From positions 1 through 64,000 of the forward strand of contig CADECM010000012.1 in assembly GCA_902825845.1 (NCBI GenBank): a stretch of DNA of 64,000 nucleotides, written 5' to 3'. This DNA comes from an uncultured beta proteobacterium. Lineage in GTDB: Bacteria; Pseudomonadota; Gammaproteobacteria; Burkholderiales; SG8-41. The position numbers and the translations under genes are program-made. The notes beneath the pieces were generated by a model. The model had not been told where the DNA came from. It ran no database searches and saw only the letters and a list, made by a program, of their open reading frames with translations. This document shows positions 15,658-25,646 of the stretch, one piece after another. Within the stretch, counting starts at the first letter, position 1, and each line of letters opens with the position of its first letter.

Positions 15658-16893
15658 ATGTCAAACAGTGCAGATTACGATTTTCTAGCGGGTGTTCGCG
15701 TCGTTGACTTTACCCAGTTCGAAGCCGGACCGTCGTGCACCGAAGCCCTAGCCTGGCTCGGCGCGGAAGTGGTGAAAGTTGAGAATCCCAAGACCGGCGA
15801 TCCGGGGCGGAGGCTGCGGCCCGGCCAGCCCGATGACGATCCGTATTATTTTCAGGAATTCAACGCCAACAAAAAGTCGATCACGGTGAATCTGAAGGCG
15901 CCGGAGGGCTTGGCGCTGGTGAAAGACCTGCTGCGCAAGGCCGACATCGCGGTGGAGAACATGGCGCCGGGCACCATCGAGCGTCTCGGCCTGGGCTACG
16001 ACGAAGTAAAGAAAATCAATCCGGGCATCATTTTCTGCCAGGTAAAAGGTTTCGGCGAGGGCAGCCCGTATGAAACCAATCTCGCCTTCGACATGATCGC
16101 GCAGGCGATGGGCGGCACCATCAGCGTCACCGGCGAGCGCGGACGCCAGCCGGTCAAGCCCGGTATTTCGCTCGGCGACACCGGTACCGGCATGACCATG
16201 GCGGTCACCATCCTTGCCGCGCTGCGCAAGCGCGACAAGAGCGGCGAAGGTTGCCGCCTGCAGGTGGCGATGCAGGACGCGATGCTGCACTACATGCGCA
16301 CCAATTTTTCGACACAGGCAAAAAGTGGGAAGGCGGTGGAACGCGATGGCACGCGCTCGGGCGGTGGCTCCAATGCACCCTCCGGACTGTATCCGTGCGC
16401 ACCGGGCGGACCCAACGATTACGTGTGGATCATGACCAGCCGCGGCAATCCCGAACACTGGACGCGGCTGTGCAAGGTGATCGGACGCGAAGACCTGGTT
16501 AACGATCCGCGCTTCGCCACACCCGCCTTGCGCGTGAAAAACGATGCGGAGCTGGACCCTATCATCAGTGCGTGGGCCAAATCGCGCACCAAGTTCGAGG
16601 CGATGAAACTGGTGGGCGGTGCCAGCATTCCGGCGGGCGCGGTGCTGGACACCATGGAACTGCAAAACGACAAAAGCTTTGAAGAACGCGGCATCATGCA
16701 GGTGATGGAGCACAAGGATTATCCCGGCTTCAAAATGTCGTCGTGGCCGGTGCGCATCAACGGCAAGCCGCCGCGCATCAAGGCCTCCCCGCGTCTGGGC
16801 GAACACACCGATGATGTGCTGAGCAACTGGCTGGGCCTGAATGCGGCGGCGATCAGCAAGCTGAAGGCGGATAAAATCGCCGGGGCCGCGTAG
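15658..16893 (+). CDS. CaiB/BaiF class III CoA-transferase
   Basis: A 411-residue family III CoA-transferase. The CoA-binding start VRVVDFTQFEAGP, the NKKSITVNLK strand-loop and the catalytic aspartate in FDMIAQ (D145) are present, as is the glycine-rich lid GSNAPSGLYPC. It probably moves CoA between a dicarboxylate or formyl donor and an acid produced in catabolism. A strong AAGGAGG lies 7 nt before the ATG. It precedes a second CoA-transferase by 92 bp; the two may be co-transcribed and could act as a heteromer or on successive substrates. Confidence 0.92.
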   Translation: MSNSADYDFLAGVRVVDFTQFEAGPSCTEALAWLGAEVVKVENPKTGDPGRRLRPGQPDDDPYYFQEFNANKKSITVNLKAPEGLALVKDLLRKADIAVENMAPGTIERLGLGYDEVKKINPGIIFCQVKGFGEGSPYETNLAFDMIAQAMGGTISVTGERGRQPVKPGISLGDTGTGMTMAVTILAALRKRDKSGEGCRLQVAMQDAMLHYMRTNFSTQAKSGKAVERDGTRSGGGSNAPSGLYPCAPGGPNDYVWIMTSRGNPEHWTRLCKVIGREDLVNDPRFATPALRVKNDAELDPIISAWAKSRTKFEAMKLVGGASIPAGAVLDTMELQNDKSFEERGIMQVMEHKDYPGFKMSSWPVRINGKPPRIKASPRLGEHTDDVLSNWLGLNAAAISKLKADKIAGAA

Positions 16894-16985
16894 CCCTCCC
16901 GTTGCAGCAGGAACCGCGCGCGGATGCCTCGCATTCGCGCGCGGCATGGATTGCGGTCCCGCTCGACACGTCAAGGAGATTCGCC

Positions 16986-18200
16986 ATGACCAGCAGCACA
17001 GGGCCTTTGCACGGTATCCGCGTCATCGATCTGGGCCGCCATCAGGCGGGACCGCGCTGCGCCCAGGTCCTCGCCCGCATGGGCGCGGAAGTGATCAAGA
17101 TCGAGCGTCTTGGCGGCGAGGAAACCCGCTACCACGGGCCGTGGGTGCGCAAGCAAAGCGCATACTGGGTTCAGTACAACAGCGGCAAAAAGAGCGTCAG
17201 CATGGACATGCGCAAGGACGCCGCGAAAGAGGCACTGCGCAAGCTGGTCAAAGTATCCGATGTACTGGTGCAGAATTTTCGTCCCGGCACCATCGACGAG
17301 ATGGGATTCGGCTACGACGTGCTGAAGGCGCTCAACCCGCGCATCATCATGGTCAACATTTCCGCCTACGGCCAGTTCGGCCCCTATCGCGAACAGATCG
17401 GTTACGACCCGATCGGGCAAACCATGTCCGGCATCGCCATGGTTACGGGTGAGGAAGGCATGCCGCCGATACGGGCCGGGGTGCCCATCATCGACCGCAC
17501 CACCGCGCTGCACTCGGCCATCGGCACGCTGGGCGCGTTGTTCGAGCGCAGCGTGTCGGGCGTTGGACAATCTCTCGACATGTGCCTCGCGGATAGCGGC
17601 TACAGCCTCACTGAAATTCCGATCACCGCCTATCACGGCGCCGGCACCGAGCCCAAACGCGGCCAGCGCGATGCCGCGCCCAGTGGCATGTATCCCTGCA
17701 AGGACGGCTGGATACTGGTGTCAGCGGGCGATCAGCACCACTGGCCGCGCGTGTGCGCCGCCATCGACAAACCCGAGTGGAAGGAAGATCCGCGTTTCAG
17801 CACCCGTCGCGAACGCGGCAAGCATGTGGACGTGGTGAACGCCGCGATGCGCGAGCGGTTATCCAGCATGACGATGAAGGATGCCATCGCGCACTTCACC
17901 AAGCATGACGTGGTGGCGGCGCCGGTCAATACCATCGCGCAGGCGGCGAAGGACTCGCATCCGTGGGAACGGCGCACCATGGTGGAAGTGCCGGACTTCC
18001 TTGCAGGCACCATTGCGGTATCCGGCGACTACTGGCACTTCAGCCGCACACCCACGGTCGTCGGCAGCACGCCCAAGGTGGGCGAGCACAACGAGGAAGT
18101 GCTGGGTGGGCTGCTGGGCTACAGCAAAGAAGCGATTGCGCAACTGTATGCCGATGGCGTCATCGGCAATACCGACCACTATGACACGCTGTCTGGTTAG
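16986..18200 (+). CDS. CaiB/BaiF class III CoA-transferase
   Basis: A 404-residue paralogue of the upstream enzyme, clearly diverged. The motif IRVIDLGRHQAGP opens the CoA fold, NSGKKSVSMDM follows, and D141 in GYDPIGQ is the expected acyl-anhydride-forming aspartate. The start is at the ATG with AAGGAGA 7 nt upstream; the in-frame extension to 16902 is not family-like. It is adjacent and parallel to the preceding transferase, and ends convergently with yceH. Confidence 0.92.
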   Translation: MTSSTGPLHGIRVIDLGRHQAGPRCAQVLARMGAEVIKIERLGGEETRYHGPWVRKQSAYWVQYNSGKKSVSMDMRKDAAKEALRKLVKVSDVLVQNFRPGTIDEMGFGYDVLKALNPRIIMVNISAYGQFGPYREQIGYDPIGQTMSGIAMVTGEEGMPPIRAGVPIIDRTTALHSAIGTLGALFERSVSGVGQSLDMCLADSGYSLTEIPITAYHGAGTEPKRGQRDAAPSGMYPCKDGWILVSAGDQHHWPRVCAAIDKPEWKEDPRFSTRRERGKHVDVVNAAMRERLSSMTMKDAIAHFTKHDVVAAPVNTIAQAAKDSHPWERRTMVEVPDFLAGTIAVSGDYWHFSRTPTVVGSTPKVGEHNEEVLGGLLGYSKEAIAQLYADGVIGNTDHYDTLSG

Positions 18201-18242
18201 GCGCGACGCAGGCTCATATGCCGGTTGCTGCCCCGGCAGCGA

Positions 18243-18911
18243 TCAATGCATGCCGGAAATACCCAGCTCGGCACAAACTTTGGCCAATGCCGTCTTGAGC
18301 TGCGCCACCTCGTCTTCCAGCCGCGCGACGTTGGCCTTCAATACGGCGATCTCGCTGACACTGACATCACTGCCAGCCGGTTCTGCCACTGCTGCTGTCG
18401 CTGATTCCGCTGCCGGCACACCGGACAGCAAATGCGCCCAGCGGTTTTCACGTGATCCCGGCCGGCGCGGCAACTCCACCACCAGCGGCGCTGCGGCGCG
18501 CTCACGCAATTCATTCAGAAACACCTCCACCGACGAGATGTCGCTGAACTTGTAGAGTCGCTCGCAATTAATGCGCAGCTCCCCCGGTGTCTGCGGGCCA
18601 CGCAACATCAGCACCGCAAGCAAGGCCACCGACTGGGGCGGCAACTGCAACACGCGATTGGCATTGTGCTCATAGCGCGTGACACGGCTGCCGCTGCCTT
18701 CCATCACCAGCGACAGACCCTTCAACTGATCGATGGCCACCTGCACCTCGGCCTCGCTGGCATTGAGCACGGGGTCGCGGCTGGATTTTTGATTGCACCC
18801 TGAGACAAGGGAATTCAATGACAAGGGGTAGGTGTCGGGTACCGTATGCTGTTTTTCAATCAGCACACCGAGCACACGGGTTTCGAGCAGGGACAGCGCG
18901 GGCAGGGCCAT
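18243..18911 (-). CDS. YceH-family (DUF480) protein
   Basis: A 222-residue UPF0502/YceH protein: tandem winged-helix-like domains with the typical N-terminus LSLLETRVLGVLIEKQ, then TPDTYPLSLN-like and NQKSSRDPV segments. Residues about 190-216 form a short heptad coiled coil (VLKANVARLEDEVAQLK), probably for dimerisation. The molecular function is unknown. It begins 43 bp downstream of alaS on the same strand, with an AT-rich motif in the gap, and could be read through from alaS. Confidence 0.92.
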   Translation of the reverse strand: MALPALSLLETRVLGVLIEKQHTVPDTYPLSLNSLVSGCNQKSSRDPVLNASEAEVQVAIDQLKGLSLVMEGSGSRVTRYEHNANRVLQLPPQSVALLAVLMLRGPQTPGELRINCERLYKFSDISSVEVFLNELRERAAAPLVVELPRRPGSRENRWAHLLSGVPAAESATAAVAEPAGSDVSVSEIAVLKANVARLEDEVAQLKTALAKVCAELGISGMH

Positions 18912-18941
18912 TTACATTGCCTCGGTGCTGATGGAATTACA

Positions 18942-18960
18942 TAACTTATTGATTTTATTG
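18942..18960 (+). repeat. AT-rich junction motif, copy 5
   Basis: TAACTTATTGATTTTATTG. Read on the minus strand, it contains the TAA stop codon of alaS (18955-18957). Confidence 0.6.
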
Positions 18961-21564
18961 AAGTTTTTGTTCTACCCACGCGCGCACCGAAGCCAGCGCC
19001 TGCGGCAACCCCTCCGGTTTGGTGCCGCCGGCCTGAGCCATGTCAGGCCGGCCGCCGCCTTTGCCGCCGACCTGTTGCGCCACGTGATTGACCAGTTCGC
19101 CGGCCTTGAGTTTGCCAGTGAGATCAGCGGTCACGCCCGCGATCAGCGCGACTTTGCCGCCCTCCACCGCCGCCAGAACAATCGCCGCGGACTTCAGTTT
19201 GTCCTTGAGTTTGTCCAGCGATTCGCGCAGACCTTTGCTGTCGGCACCGTCCATGGCCGCGGCGAGAACCTTGACGCCTTTGACCTCCTGCGCCTGATCC
19301 GCCAGTTCGTCGCCCTGCGATGCCGCCAGTTTCGATTTAAGGCGCGCCAGGTCCCTTTCAAGCGTGCGCACATTGTCGAGCACTTGTGTAATCTTTTGCG
19401 CAACTTCGTGCGGCGCGGTCTTCAGCATGGCCGCGGCTTCCTGCAGGCGGTCTTCCTGCGCCTGAACATAACCCAACGCGCCATCCGCGGTCACCGCCTC
19501 CACCCGCCGCACGCCCGCGGCAATGCCGGTTTCCGCGATAACCTTGAAAAAGCCGATGTCACCGGTGCGCCGCACATGCGTGCCGCCGCACAGCTCGGTG
19601 GAAAACTCGCCCATGCCGATGACACGCACTTCATCGCCGTATTTTTCACCAAACAACGCCATCGCGCCGGATTTCACCGCGTCGTCGTACTTCATCACAC
19701 GCGCAGACACCTCGTTATTGTGGCGGATTTCGCGGTTGACCAGCGCTTCAACCTCGCGAATCTGCACTTCGCTCATCGGCTCGTTGTGGGAGAAGTCAAA
19801 GCGTGTGCGCTGTGCGTCGACCAGCGAACCCTTTTGCTGCACGTGGCTGCCGAGCACCTGGCGCAATGCGGCATGCATCAAATGCGTGGCCGAGTGATTC
19901 CACGCCGCGCGCGAGCGCGACTGTGTGTCCACAGCGGCCATCACCTTGTCACCGACTTTGAGATGCCCAGCCTTGAGTGTGCCTTTGTGGCCGAACACTT
20001 CCGGCTGAATCTTCTGCGTGTCGTCAACGGCGAAAGTGCCGTTGACACCCGCCAGTTCACCGCGGTCACCCACCTGCCCGCCGGACTCGGCATAAAACGG
20101 CGTGCGGTCGAGCACCACCACTGCCGCGTCACCGGCGGCGACTTCATCGGTTTGCGTGCCACCATTGTAAAGGGCCACCACTCTGGCTTCCAGGGTGAGG
20201 GTGTCGTAGCCATGAAACTCGGTAGTCGCGCCGCGGTACTCGATATCCGCCGCCATCTGAAATTTGGACGCAGCGCGCGCGCGTTCGCGCTGGCGCTCCA
20301 TCGCCGCTTCAAATCCCGCGTAGTCGACGCGCACATTGCGCTCGCGCGCAATATCGGCGGTGAGGTCGACCGGAAAACCGAAGGTGTCATACAACTGGAA
20401 CACGGTTTCGCCGTCGAGCATTTTGTCCTCGCGCGTGAGCGCGGTTTCGAGGATTTTCATGCCGTTGACCAGTGTTTCCGCAAAGCGCTCTTCCTCCTGC
20501 TTCAACACCTGCTTCACGCGCTCCTGCACCTTGACCAGTTCGGGATACGCGTCGCCCATCGCTTTGGCAAGGTCATCAACGATGCGGTGGAAAAACGGTT
20601 CCTGCTGGCCCAGCTTGTAGCCGTGGCGGATGGCGCGGCGCACGATGCGCCGCAGCACATAGCCGCGGCCTTCGTTGCCGGGAATCACGCCATCGACGAT
20701 CAGGAAGGAACAGGCGCGAATATGATCGGCGATGACTTTCAGCGAATTGCTGGCAAGATCTTTGGTGCGGGTTTCGCGCGCAGCCGCCTTGATCAAGTCC
20801 TGAAACAGATCGATGTCGTAGTTGGAATGCACGTGCTGCAGCACCGCGGCGATACGCTCCAGCCCCATGCCGGTGTCGACCGACGGTTTGGGCAGCGGAT
20901 GCAGCTTGCCCGCATCGTCGCGGTTGAACTGCATGAACACGAGGTTCCAGATTTCGATATAGCGGTCGCCGTCCGCGTCCGCCGATCCGGGTGGACCGCC
21001 TGGAATGTCGGGGCCGTGGTCGTAGAAAATCTCGCTGCACGGACCGCAGGGACCGGTATCGGCCATCTGCCAGAAATTGTCCGATCCGCCGCCGGGCTTG
21101 TCGCCGATACGCACGATGCGATCGGCAGGCACACCGATTTGTCGGGACCAGATGTCGTAAGCTTCATCATCGGTCTGATACACCGTCACCCACAGCTTGT
21201 CTTTCGGCAGCTGGTAAACGCCGGTCAGCAGTTCCCACGCAAAGGTGATCGCGTCCTGTTTGAAATAGTCGCCAAAGCTGAAATTGCCCAGCATCTCGAA
21301 AAACGTGTGGTGCCGCGCGGTGTAGCCAACGTTTTCCAGATCGTTATGCTTGCCGCCGGCGCGTACGCAACGCTGTGAGGTGGTGGCCCGCACATAATTG
21401 CGCCGGTCCTGGCCAAGGAAAACATCCTTGAACTGCACCATACCCGAGTTGGTGAACAGCAGCGTCGGATCGTTTCCAGGCACCAGCGGACTGGAGGCCA
21501 CAACCGCGTGTCCCTTGCCTGCGAAATACGCCAGAAACTTTGTTCGAATTTCGTTGCTATTCAT
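18955..21564 (-). CDS. alaS: Alanine--tRNA ligase
   Basis: An 869-residue AlaRS, near the usual 870-876. In order: the class II catalytic core with TNSGM and the motif-2 region [19 protein letters not shown], the tRNA recognition domain, the editing domain with the zinc/editing ligands HSATH and CGGTH, and the C-terminal oligomerisation domain (C-Ala) with the GGRPD-like [12 protein letters not shown]. It charges tRNA-Ala and hydrolyses mischarged Ser/Gly-tRNA. The start MNSNEIR matches the family N-terminus; an in-frame start at 21585 is eight codons too early and lacks support. Confidence 0.97.
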   Translation of the reverse strand: MNSNEIRTKFLAYFAGKGHAVVASSPLVPGNDPTLLFTNSGMVQFKDVFLGQDRRNYVRATTSQRCVRAGGKHNDLENVGYTARHHTFFEMLGNFSFGDYFKQDAITFAWELLTGVYQLPKDKLWVTVYQTDDEAYDIWSRQIGVPADRIVRIGDKPGGGSDNFWQMADTGPCGPCSEIFYDHGPDIPGGPPGSADADGDRYIEIWNLVFMQFNRDDAGKLHPLPKPSVDTGMGLERIAAVLQHVHSNYDIDLFQDLIKAAARETRTKDLASNSLKVIADHIRACSFLIVDGVIPGNEGRGYVLRRIVRRAIRHGYKLGQQEPFFHRIVDDLAKAMGDAYPELVKVQERVKQVLKQEEERFAETLVNGMKILETALTREDKMLDGETVFQLYDTFGFPVDLTADIARERNVRVDYAGFEAAMERQRERARAASKFQMAADIEYRGATTEFHGYDTLTLEARVVALYNGGTQTDEVAAGDAAVVVLDRTPFYAESGGQVGDRGELAGVNGTFAVDDTQKIQPEVFGHKGTLKAGHLKVGDKVMAAVDTQSRSRAAWNHSATHLMHAALRQVLGSHVQQKGSLVDAQRTRFDFSHNEPMSEVQIREVEALVNREIRHNNEVSARVMKYDDAVKSGAMALFGEKYGDEVRVIGMGEFSTELCGGTHVRRTGDIGFFKVIAETGIAAGVRRVEAVTADGALGYVQAQEDRLQEAAAMLKTAPHEVAQKITQVLDNVRTLERDLARLKSKLAASQGDELADQAQEVKGVKVLAAAMDGADSKGLRESLDKLKDKLKSAAIVLAAVEGGKVALIAGVTADLTGKLKAGELVNHVAQQVGGKGGGRPDMAQAGGTKPEGLPQALASVRAWVEQKLQ

Positions 21565-21665
21565 TGCGAATCCAGTGGGCTGCACAGCGGAAAGGTTTGA
21601 ATTTTAACGTATTTCTTCGACAGCAACGCATGGCCAATGCGTGCACGGCAGCGCGCCAGGGCAGC

Positions 21666-21671
21666 TACAAT
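21666..21671 (+). promoter_or_regulatory. -10-like hexamer before the first Bug receptor gene
   Basis: TACAAT sits 34 nt before the ATG at 21706. The -35 region is weak. The divergent alaS promoter must lie in the same 141 bp. Confidence 0.3.
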
Positions 21672-21705
21672 CTGCCATCGGCACTGCAACGGTGCATCAA
21701 CAACC

Positions 21706-22704
21706 ATGGCGACAAATTCCATGCGGACCCGCTTCAAATTAATTGCGCTTTTGGCGCTGACCTGCACATCCAACGCACTGGCACAGGGGGGGCCCGCTTC
21801 CCCTGCCGTAAATTACCCGGCGAAGCCGGTGCGCTGGGTCATCCCGTTCGCGCCGGGCGGCGGCACCGATATGGTGGCACGGCCAATTGCGGCCAAACTT
21901 ACCGAGCGCATTGGCCAGCAGATTCTGTACGACAATCGCGGCGGCGGCGGCGGGGTGATCGCGGGCGAGATCGTCGCCAACGCCAATGCGGATGGTTACA
22001 CCCTGTTGGTGGCCGCGGTGGCGGTGATGACCGTTACTGGCAGTTTGCAAAAAATTCCGTTTGATCCGATCAAGGACTTCGCGCCCATTACCAAATTCGC
22101 CGACGTGCCCAATATGCTCGCGGCGCGCTCGGCGCTGCCGGTCAAGAGGATCGGCGAGGTCGCGCCCTATGCGAGGTCAAACCCGGGAAAATTGCGCTGG
22201 GCGTTGTCGGGAACCGGCTCGGCGGGCACACTGTCGATGGAGTTGTTCCGGCTGATCACCAAAATCGACATCATTCCCATTCCTTACAAGGGCGCGGGTC
22301 CGGCAATGCTGGCGGTGGTGGGCGGCGAAGCGGATCTGATGTTCGCCAATCCGGCGGTATTCATGCCGCACATCAAGGCGGGACGCCTGCGTGCCCTCGG
22401 CGCGGCCAGCCTGCAACGTATCGCGGCCCTGCCCGAGATGCCGACGTTTCATGAATCGGGTTTCCCCAATTTCGAGTCGCAGTCCTGGTACGGCCTCGCC
22501 GCCCCGGCGCGTACACCAGGTGCAGTTATCGACTTCTGGCACAAGGAAGTGGGCAGTGTATTGAAGCAGCCGGACATCGTCGCGCGCATCGTCGCGGACG
22601 GCGGCACGCCGGTGGGCAACACGCCGCAGGCCTTCGCCAAGGGCATACGCGACGAGACCGCCAAATGGGCGAAGGTGATCAAGGACGCCAATATCAAGAT
22701 GTAG
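21706..22704 (+). CDS. Bug-type tripartite tricarboxylate transporter substrate-binding protein
   Basis: A periplasmic receptor of about 332 residues with a cleavable signal peptide (core LIALLALTCTSNALAQ). The Bug family signatures are VIPFAPGGGTDMVAR, a DNRGGGGG-like loop, YTLLV, FDPIKDFAPIT and IPYKGAGPA. These proteins capture carboxylates for TctAB-type carriers or act as orphan sensors. No tctA or tctB is in the window, so it belongs to the orphan class typical of Burkholderiales. The start may be 21706 or 21721; neither has a clear ribosome binding site. Confidence 0.9.
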   Translation: MATNSMRTRFKLIALLALTCTSNALAQGGPASPAVNYPAKPVRWVIPFAPGGGTDMVARPIAAKLTERIGQQILYDNRGGGGGVIAGEIVANANADGYTLLVAAVAVMTVTGSLQKIPFDPIKDFAPITKFADVPNMLAARSALPVKRIGEVAPYARSNPGKLRWALSGTGSAGTLSMELFRLITKIDIIPIPYKGAGPAMLAVVGGEADLMFANPAVFMPHIKAGRLRALGAASLQRIAALPEMPTFHESGFPNFESQSWYGLAAPARTPGAVIDFWHKEVGSVLKQPDIVARIVADGGTPVGNTPQAFAKGIRDETAKWAKVIKDANIKM

Positions 22705-22818
22705 ATCAGGGACTGTTCGTGGACAACAGCGGAGCGATTGAACGACGCCGCCCGGCTTCGCCAACGCCAGCGCGGCACGCACAAGGTTGAAGCAGGCGGT
22801 TATGGCGGAGACACGCTG

Positions 22819-23877
22819 ATGCGAACGGTAGATGTGCTGGTCATTCATGCGGCGTCGGACAGTGAAATGGCGCGTATCGCCGCCCTCGACCCGCGCATTC
22901 GCGTTCATGATGGCCGCGGGATGTTCGAATGCGAATATGTCCAGACCTGGCCGGCATGGGCGGTGCAGCGTTATGTCGCCGGGCGCCCGACCCGGGACAG
23001 CACGCGCGAACAACGCGACCGGCTGCTCGCCAACGCGGAAGTAATACTGGGCGGCTGGCCGTTTCCGCTTGACTTGCACGCACGCGCCGGGCGGCTGAAA
23101 TGGTTTCATCAGCGGCCCGCCGGCGCCAGCAATCTGCTGCTCGGCGATCTGTGGGGCAGCGACGTCCTTGTCAGCACGTCACGCGGCCACGGCAACACGC
23201 TACCCATGGCCGAATACGTGCTCGCCTGTTTTTTTCATTTTGCGCGCGGGCTGCATCTGGCCGGCCGCGACCGGCAGCGCCATCAATTCGACTTTCGCAG
23301 TTACCGCCCGCTGCTGCTCAGTGGCAAGACTGTCTGTGTGGTGGGCGCAGGTGGTATCGGCGAGGATGTCGGCAAGGTATGTGCCGGGGTTGGCATGCGC
23401 GTGGTGGGCACGCGGCGCCACTTGCAGCCCGGCGCGGCGCTGCCCGCAGGATTTTCACAGCTCGCCTCGCCGGATCGTTTGCATGGTTTGCTGGCCGAGA
23501 GCGAATTTGTCGCCGTGTGCTGCCAGTGGACGCCGGAGACAACGGGATTGATCGGCCGCGCCGCATTCGACGCGATGCGGCCAGGAACGATTCTGGTCAA
23601 CGTCGCGCGCGGCGAAATCGTCGACGAGATCGCGCTCATTGCCGCACTCGACGCCGGCAAGTTGCGCGGCGTCGGCCTCGATGTCTACGTCGGGGAATTC
23701 GAGCATGCGCCGGACCGGCGGCTGTGGGATGACGAGCGGGTCCTGATCACCCCGCACATCTCGGGCGGCACGGATGTGCCGCAGCATCAGGTGGTCAATT
23801 TGTTCTGCGACAATTTGCAGGCGTATCTCGCGGGCCAGCCGCTGGCCAATGTGATCGATTGGTCACGGGGATATTGA
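22819..23877 (+). CDS. D-2-hydroxyacid dehydrogenase
   Basis: A 352-residue NAD-dependent 2-hydroxyacid dehydrogenase. The Rossmann motif is VVGAGGIGEDVG, the catalytic arginine sits in NVARGEIVDE, followed by GVGLDVY, and the catalytic histidine in ITPHISGG. Only the N-terminal region is divergent. It reduces a 2-keto acid or oxidises a D-2-hydroxy acid in the cytoplasm. It lies 114 bp after the Bug receptor gene on the same strand, which suggests uptake and oxidation of a hydroxy acid. The ATG at 22819 follows CGGAGA; the open frame extends upstream from a TTG without support. Confidence 0.9.
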   Translation: MRTVDVLVIHAASDSEMARIAALDPRIRVHDGRGMFECEYVQTWPAWAVQRYVAGRPTRDSTREQRDRLLANAEVILGGWPFPLDLHARAGRLKWFHQRPAGASNLLLGDLWGSDVLVSTSRGHGNTLPMAEYVLACFFHFARGLHLAGRDRQRHQFDFRSYRPLLLSGKTVCVVGAGGIGEDVGKVCAGVGMRVVGTRRHLQPGAALPAGFSQLASPDRLHGLLAESEFVAVCCQWTPETTGLIGRAAFDAMRPGTILVNVARGEIVDEIALIAALDAGKLRGVGLDVYVGEFEHAPDRRLWDDERVLITPHISGGTDVPQHQVVNLFCDNLQAYLAGQPLANVIDWSRGY

Positions 23878-23919
23878 ACGGCGCAAAATCCAATACGTTT
23901 TGTACGACGGCTGTGCCGC

Positions 23920-24420
23920 TCAGCAATCGTCCGTATCGCCGGCAGCGCCGCCACTCCGGATGGCGCGCAGGGCAAGGCTGAGCGCGAAACCGCGTGACTG
24001 AAGGAAACGCACTTGCCGCGCGGTTTCCTTCGGGCCTGCGGGCGCGCTGCGGAATTTGCGCTGGCACAAGGCGCGCGCGGCGGCGAGCTCCTCCGCGGGA
24101 TCGACCGGGGTCAACGCGCTATCGCTGATTTCCGGCGCTACGCCGGCGCGCTTGAGTTCCTGCGCGATGGCGCGGCGCGCAAACTGGCCGCTGCGCCTGC
24201 GCACCAGCGCATCGGCATAACGCGCATCCGACAACCAGCCGCGCGCGGTGAGATCGTCGAGCAAAGTCTCCAGCTCGGCTGGCGATGCGGCATGGGCACG
24301 CAGCCGCTGGGTGATCTCCTGCCGCGAAAATTCGCGCCGCGCCAGCAGCCGCAGCGCCCGCCCGCGCAACGTCGGTTGCGGACTACTCGTCTTCGTCTTC
24401 GGCAGTTGCTGCGGCCGCAA
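23920..24420 (-). CDS. recX: RecX regulatory protein
   Basis: A 166-residue RecX, a repressor of RecA filament growth. The three-helix repeat is visible: [43 protein letters not shown] and the C-terminal [18 protein letters not shown] place the start at a TTG at 24418-24420, inside the last codons of recA and in another frame, because GGAGG lies just 5 nt before it. It therefore overlaps recA by 38 nt, suggesting translational coupling. No ATG exists in the usable stretch. Alternative: a second TTG about 48 nt later. Confidence 0.88.
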   Translation of the reverse strand: MRPQQLPKTKTSSPQPTLRGRALRLLARREFSRQEITQRLRAHAASPAELETLLDDLTARGWLSDARYADALVRRRSGQFARRAIAQELKRAGVAPEISDSALTPVDPAEELAAARALCQRKFRSAPAGPKETARQVRFLQSRGFALSLALRAIRSGGAAGDTDDC

Positions 24421-25426
24421 CGACGCCTCCGCTGCTGCTGACACCCAGTTCCGCACGCACCTTGCCCTCGATTTCTTCCGCCATCGCGGGGTGCTCGCGC
24501 AGATATTCGCGCGTGTTGTCCTTGCCCTGACCAATGCGATCCTTACCGTAGCTGTACCAGGCGCCCGATTTCTCGATGAATTTGTGCACCACGCCGAGTT
24601 CAATGATTTCGCCCTCGCGTGAAATGCCTTCACCATACAGAATGTCAAATTCCGCCTGACGGAACGGTGGCGCCACCTTGTTCTTCACCACCTTGGCGCG
24701 GGTTTCCGAACCGATGACCTCGTCGCCCTTCTTGATCGCGCCAATGCGGCGGATATCGATGCGCACCGAGGCGTAGAACTTCAGCGCGTTGCCGCCGGTG
24801 GTGGTTTCCGGATTGCCGAACATGACGCCGATTTTCATGCGGATCTGGTTGATGAAAATCACCAGCGTATTGGAGCGCTTGATGTTCGCTGTCAGCTTGC
24901 GCAACGCCTGCGACATCAGGCGCGCCTGCAGCCCCATCTGCGGCTCGCCCATTTCGCCTTCGATTTCGGCGCGCGGCACCAGCGCCGCAACGGAGTCCAC
25001 CACCACCACGTCCACCGAGCCCGACCGCACCAGCATATCGGCAATTTCCAGTGCCTGTTCGCCGTTGTCGGGTTGGGAAATCAGCAGGTCTTCGACCTTG
25101 ACCCCGAGTTTCGCGGCATATTGCGGGTCCAGCGCGTGTTCGGCGTCGATAAATGCGGCGGTACCGCCCAGCTTTTGCATCTGCGCGATCACCGACAGCG
25201 TGAGGGTGGTCTTGCCGGAAGACTCCGGCCCGTAGATTTCAACCACGCGTCCGCGCGGCAGCCCGCCGATGCCAAGCGCGATGTCCAGCCCGAGCGAGCC
25301 GGTGGACACTACTTGAATGTCTTTGGCAATGTCGGATTCGCCAAGACGCATGATGGAACCCTTGCCGAACTGCTTTTCAATTTGCGACAGCGCCGCCGAC
25401 AGCGCCTTGGATTTGTTGTCGTCCAT
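24383..25426 (-). CDS. recA: Recombinase RecA
   Basis: A 347-residue RecA with Walker [10 protein letters not shown] (66-74), Walker [11 protein letters not shown], loop L1 [10 protein letters not shown], loop L2 with [26 protein letters not shown] in part, and an acidic C-terminus rich in E and D. It catalyses strand exchange and LexA self-cleavage. The start at 25426 has AGGAG 7 nt upstream and matches the family N-terminus. A second in-frame ATG at 25474 also has a GGAGG 7 nt upstream and would add 16 residues. A LexA box lies about 95 nt upstream and recX follows, so the operon is SOS-controlled. Confidence 0.97.
   Translation of the reverse strand: MDDNKSKALSAALSQIEKQFGKGSIMRLGESDIAKDIQVVSTGSLGLDIALGIGGLPRGRVVEIYGPESSGKTTLTLSVIAQMQKLGGTAAFIDAEHALDPQYAAKLGVKVEDLLISQPDNGEQALEIADMLVRSGSVDVVVVDSVAALVPRAEIEGEMGEPQMGLQARLMSQALRKLTANIKRSNTLVIFINQIRMKIGVMFGNPETTTGGNALKFYASVRIDIRRIGAIKKGDEVIGSETRAKVVKNKVAPPFRQAEFDILYGEGISREGEIIELGVVHKFIEKSGAWYSYGKDRIGQGKDNTREYLREHPAMAEEIEGKVRAELGVSSSGGVVAAAATAEDEDE
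24426..24430 (-). promoter_or_regulatory. Ribosome binding site deciding the TTG start of recX
   Basis: GGAGG on the minus strand, encoded by the Gly-Gly codons of the RecA tail, 5 nt before the TTG. It is the only strong site in the overlap and fixes the recX start. Confidence 0.6.
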
Positions 25427-25510
25427 TTTGCTACTCCTGGTTTCCAGCATGACTGGCCGCGTGTTCTGATCCATGATTGTGCCTCCGTTGAGTGGTCAAT
25501 GGACACAGTA

Positions 25511-25544
25511 TCGCATATAACTGTATAAAAATACAGCTATGCGA
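25511..25544 (-). promoter_or_regulatory. LexA box (SOS operator) of recA-recX
   Basis: The core CTGTATAAAAATACAG (25521-25536) is a full CTGT-N8-ACAG LexA site. It is nested in a wider inverted repeat TCGCATA (25511-25517) and TATGCGA (25538-25544). Its position between the kinase gene and recA and its strength argue that recA is its target. Confidence 0.9.
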
Positions 25545-25573
25545 TATTCACGAGGTTGTAATAAAATAATCAT

Positions 25574-25590
25574 TTAAAAACAAATACTTA
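25574..25590 (-). repeat. AT-rich junction motif, copy 6
   Basis: On the minus strand TAAGTATTTGTTTTTAA, 57 bp downstream of the kinase stop codon and upstream of the LexA box. Confidence 0.6.
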
Positions 25591-25646
25591 CAAAAATGCG
25601 CTGCCGACCGCGGCGGCAATCGGGCAACTGCGGAATGCCGGCAAGC

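Noticed and set aside
18832-21378. 848-codon plus-strand ORF
   Set aside because: Antisense shadow of alaS, whose motifs are unambiguous on the minus strand.
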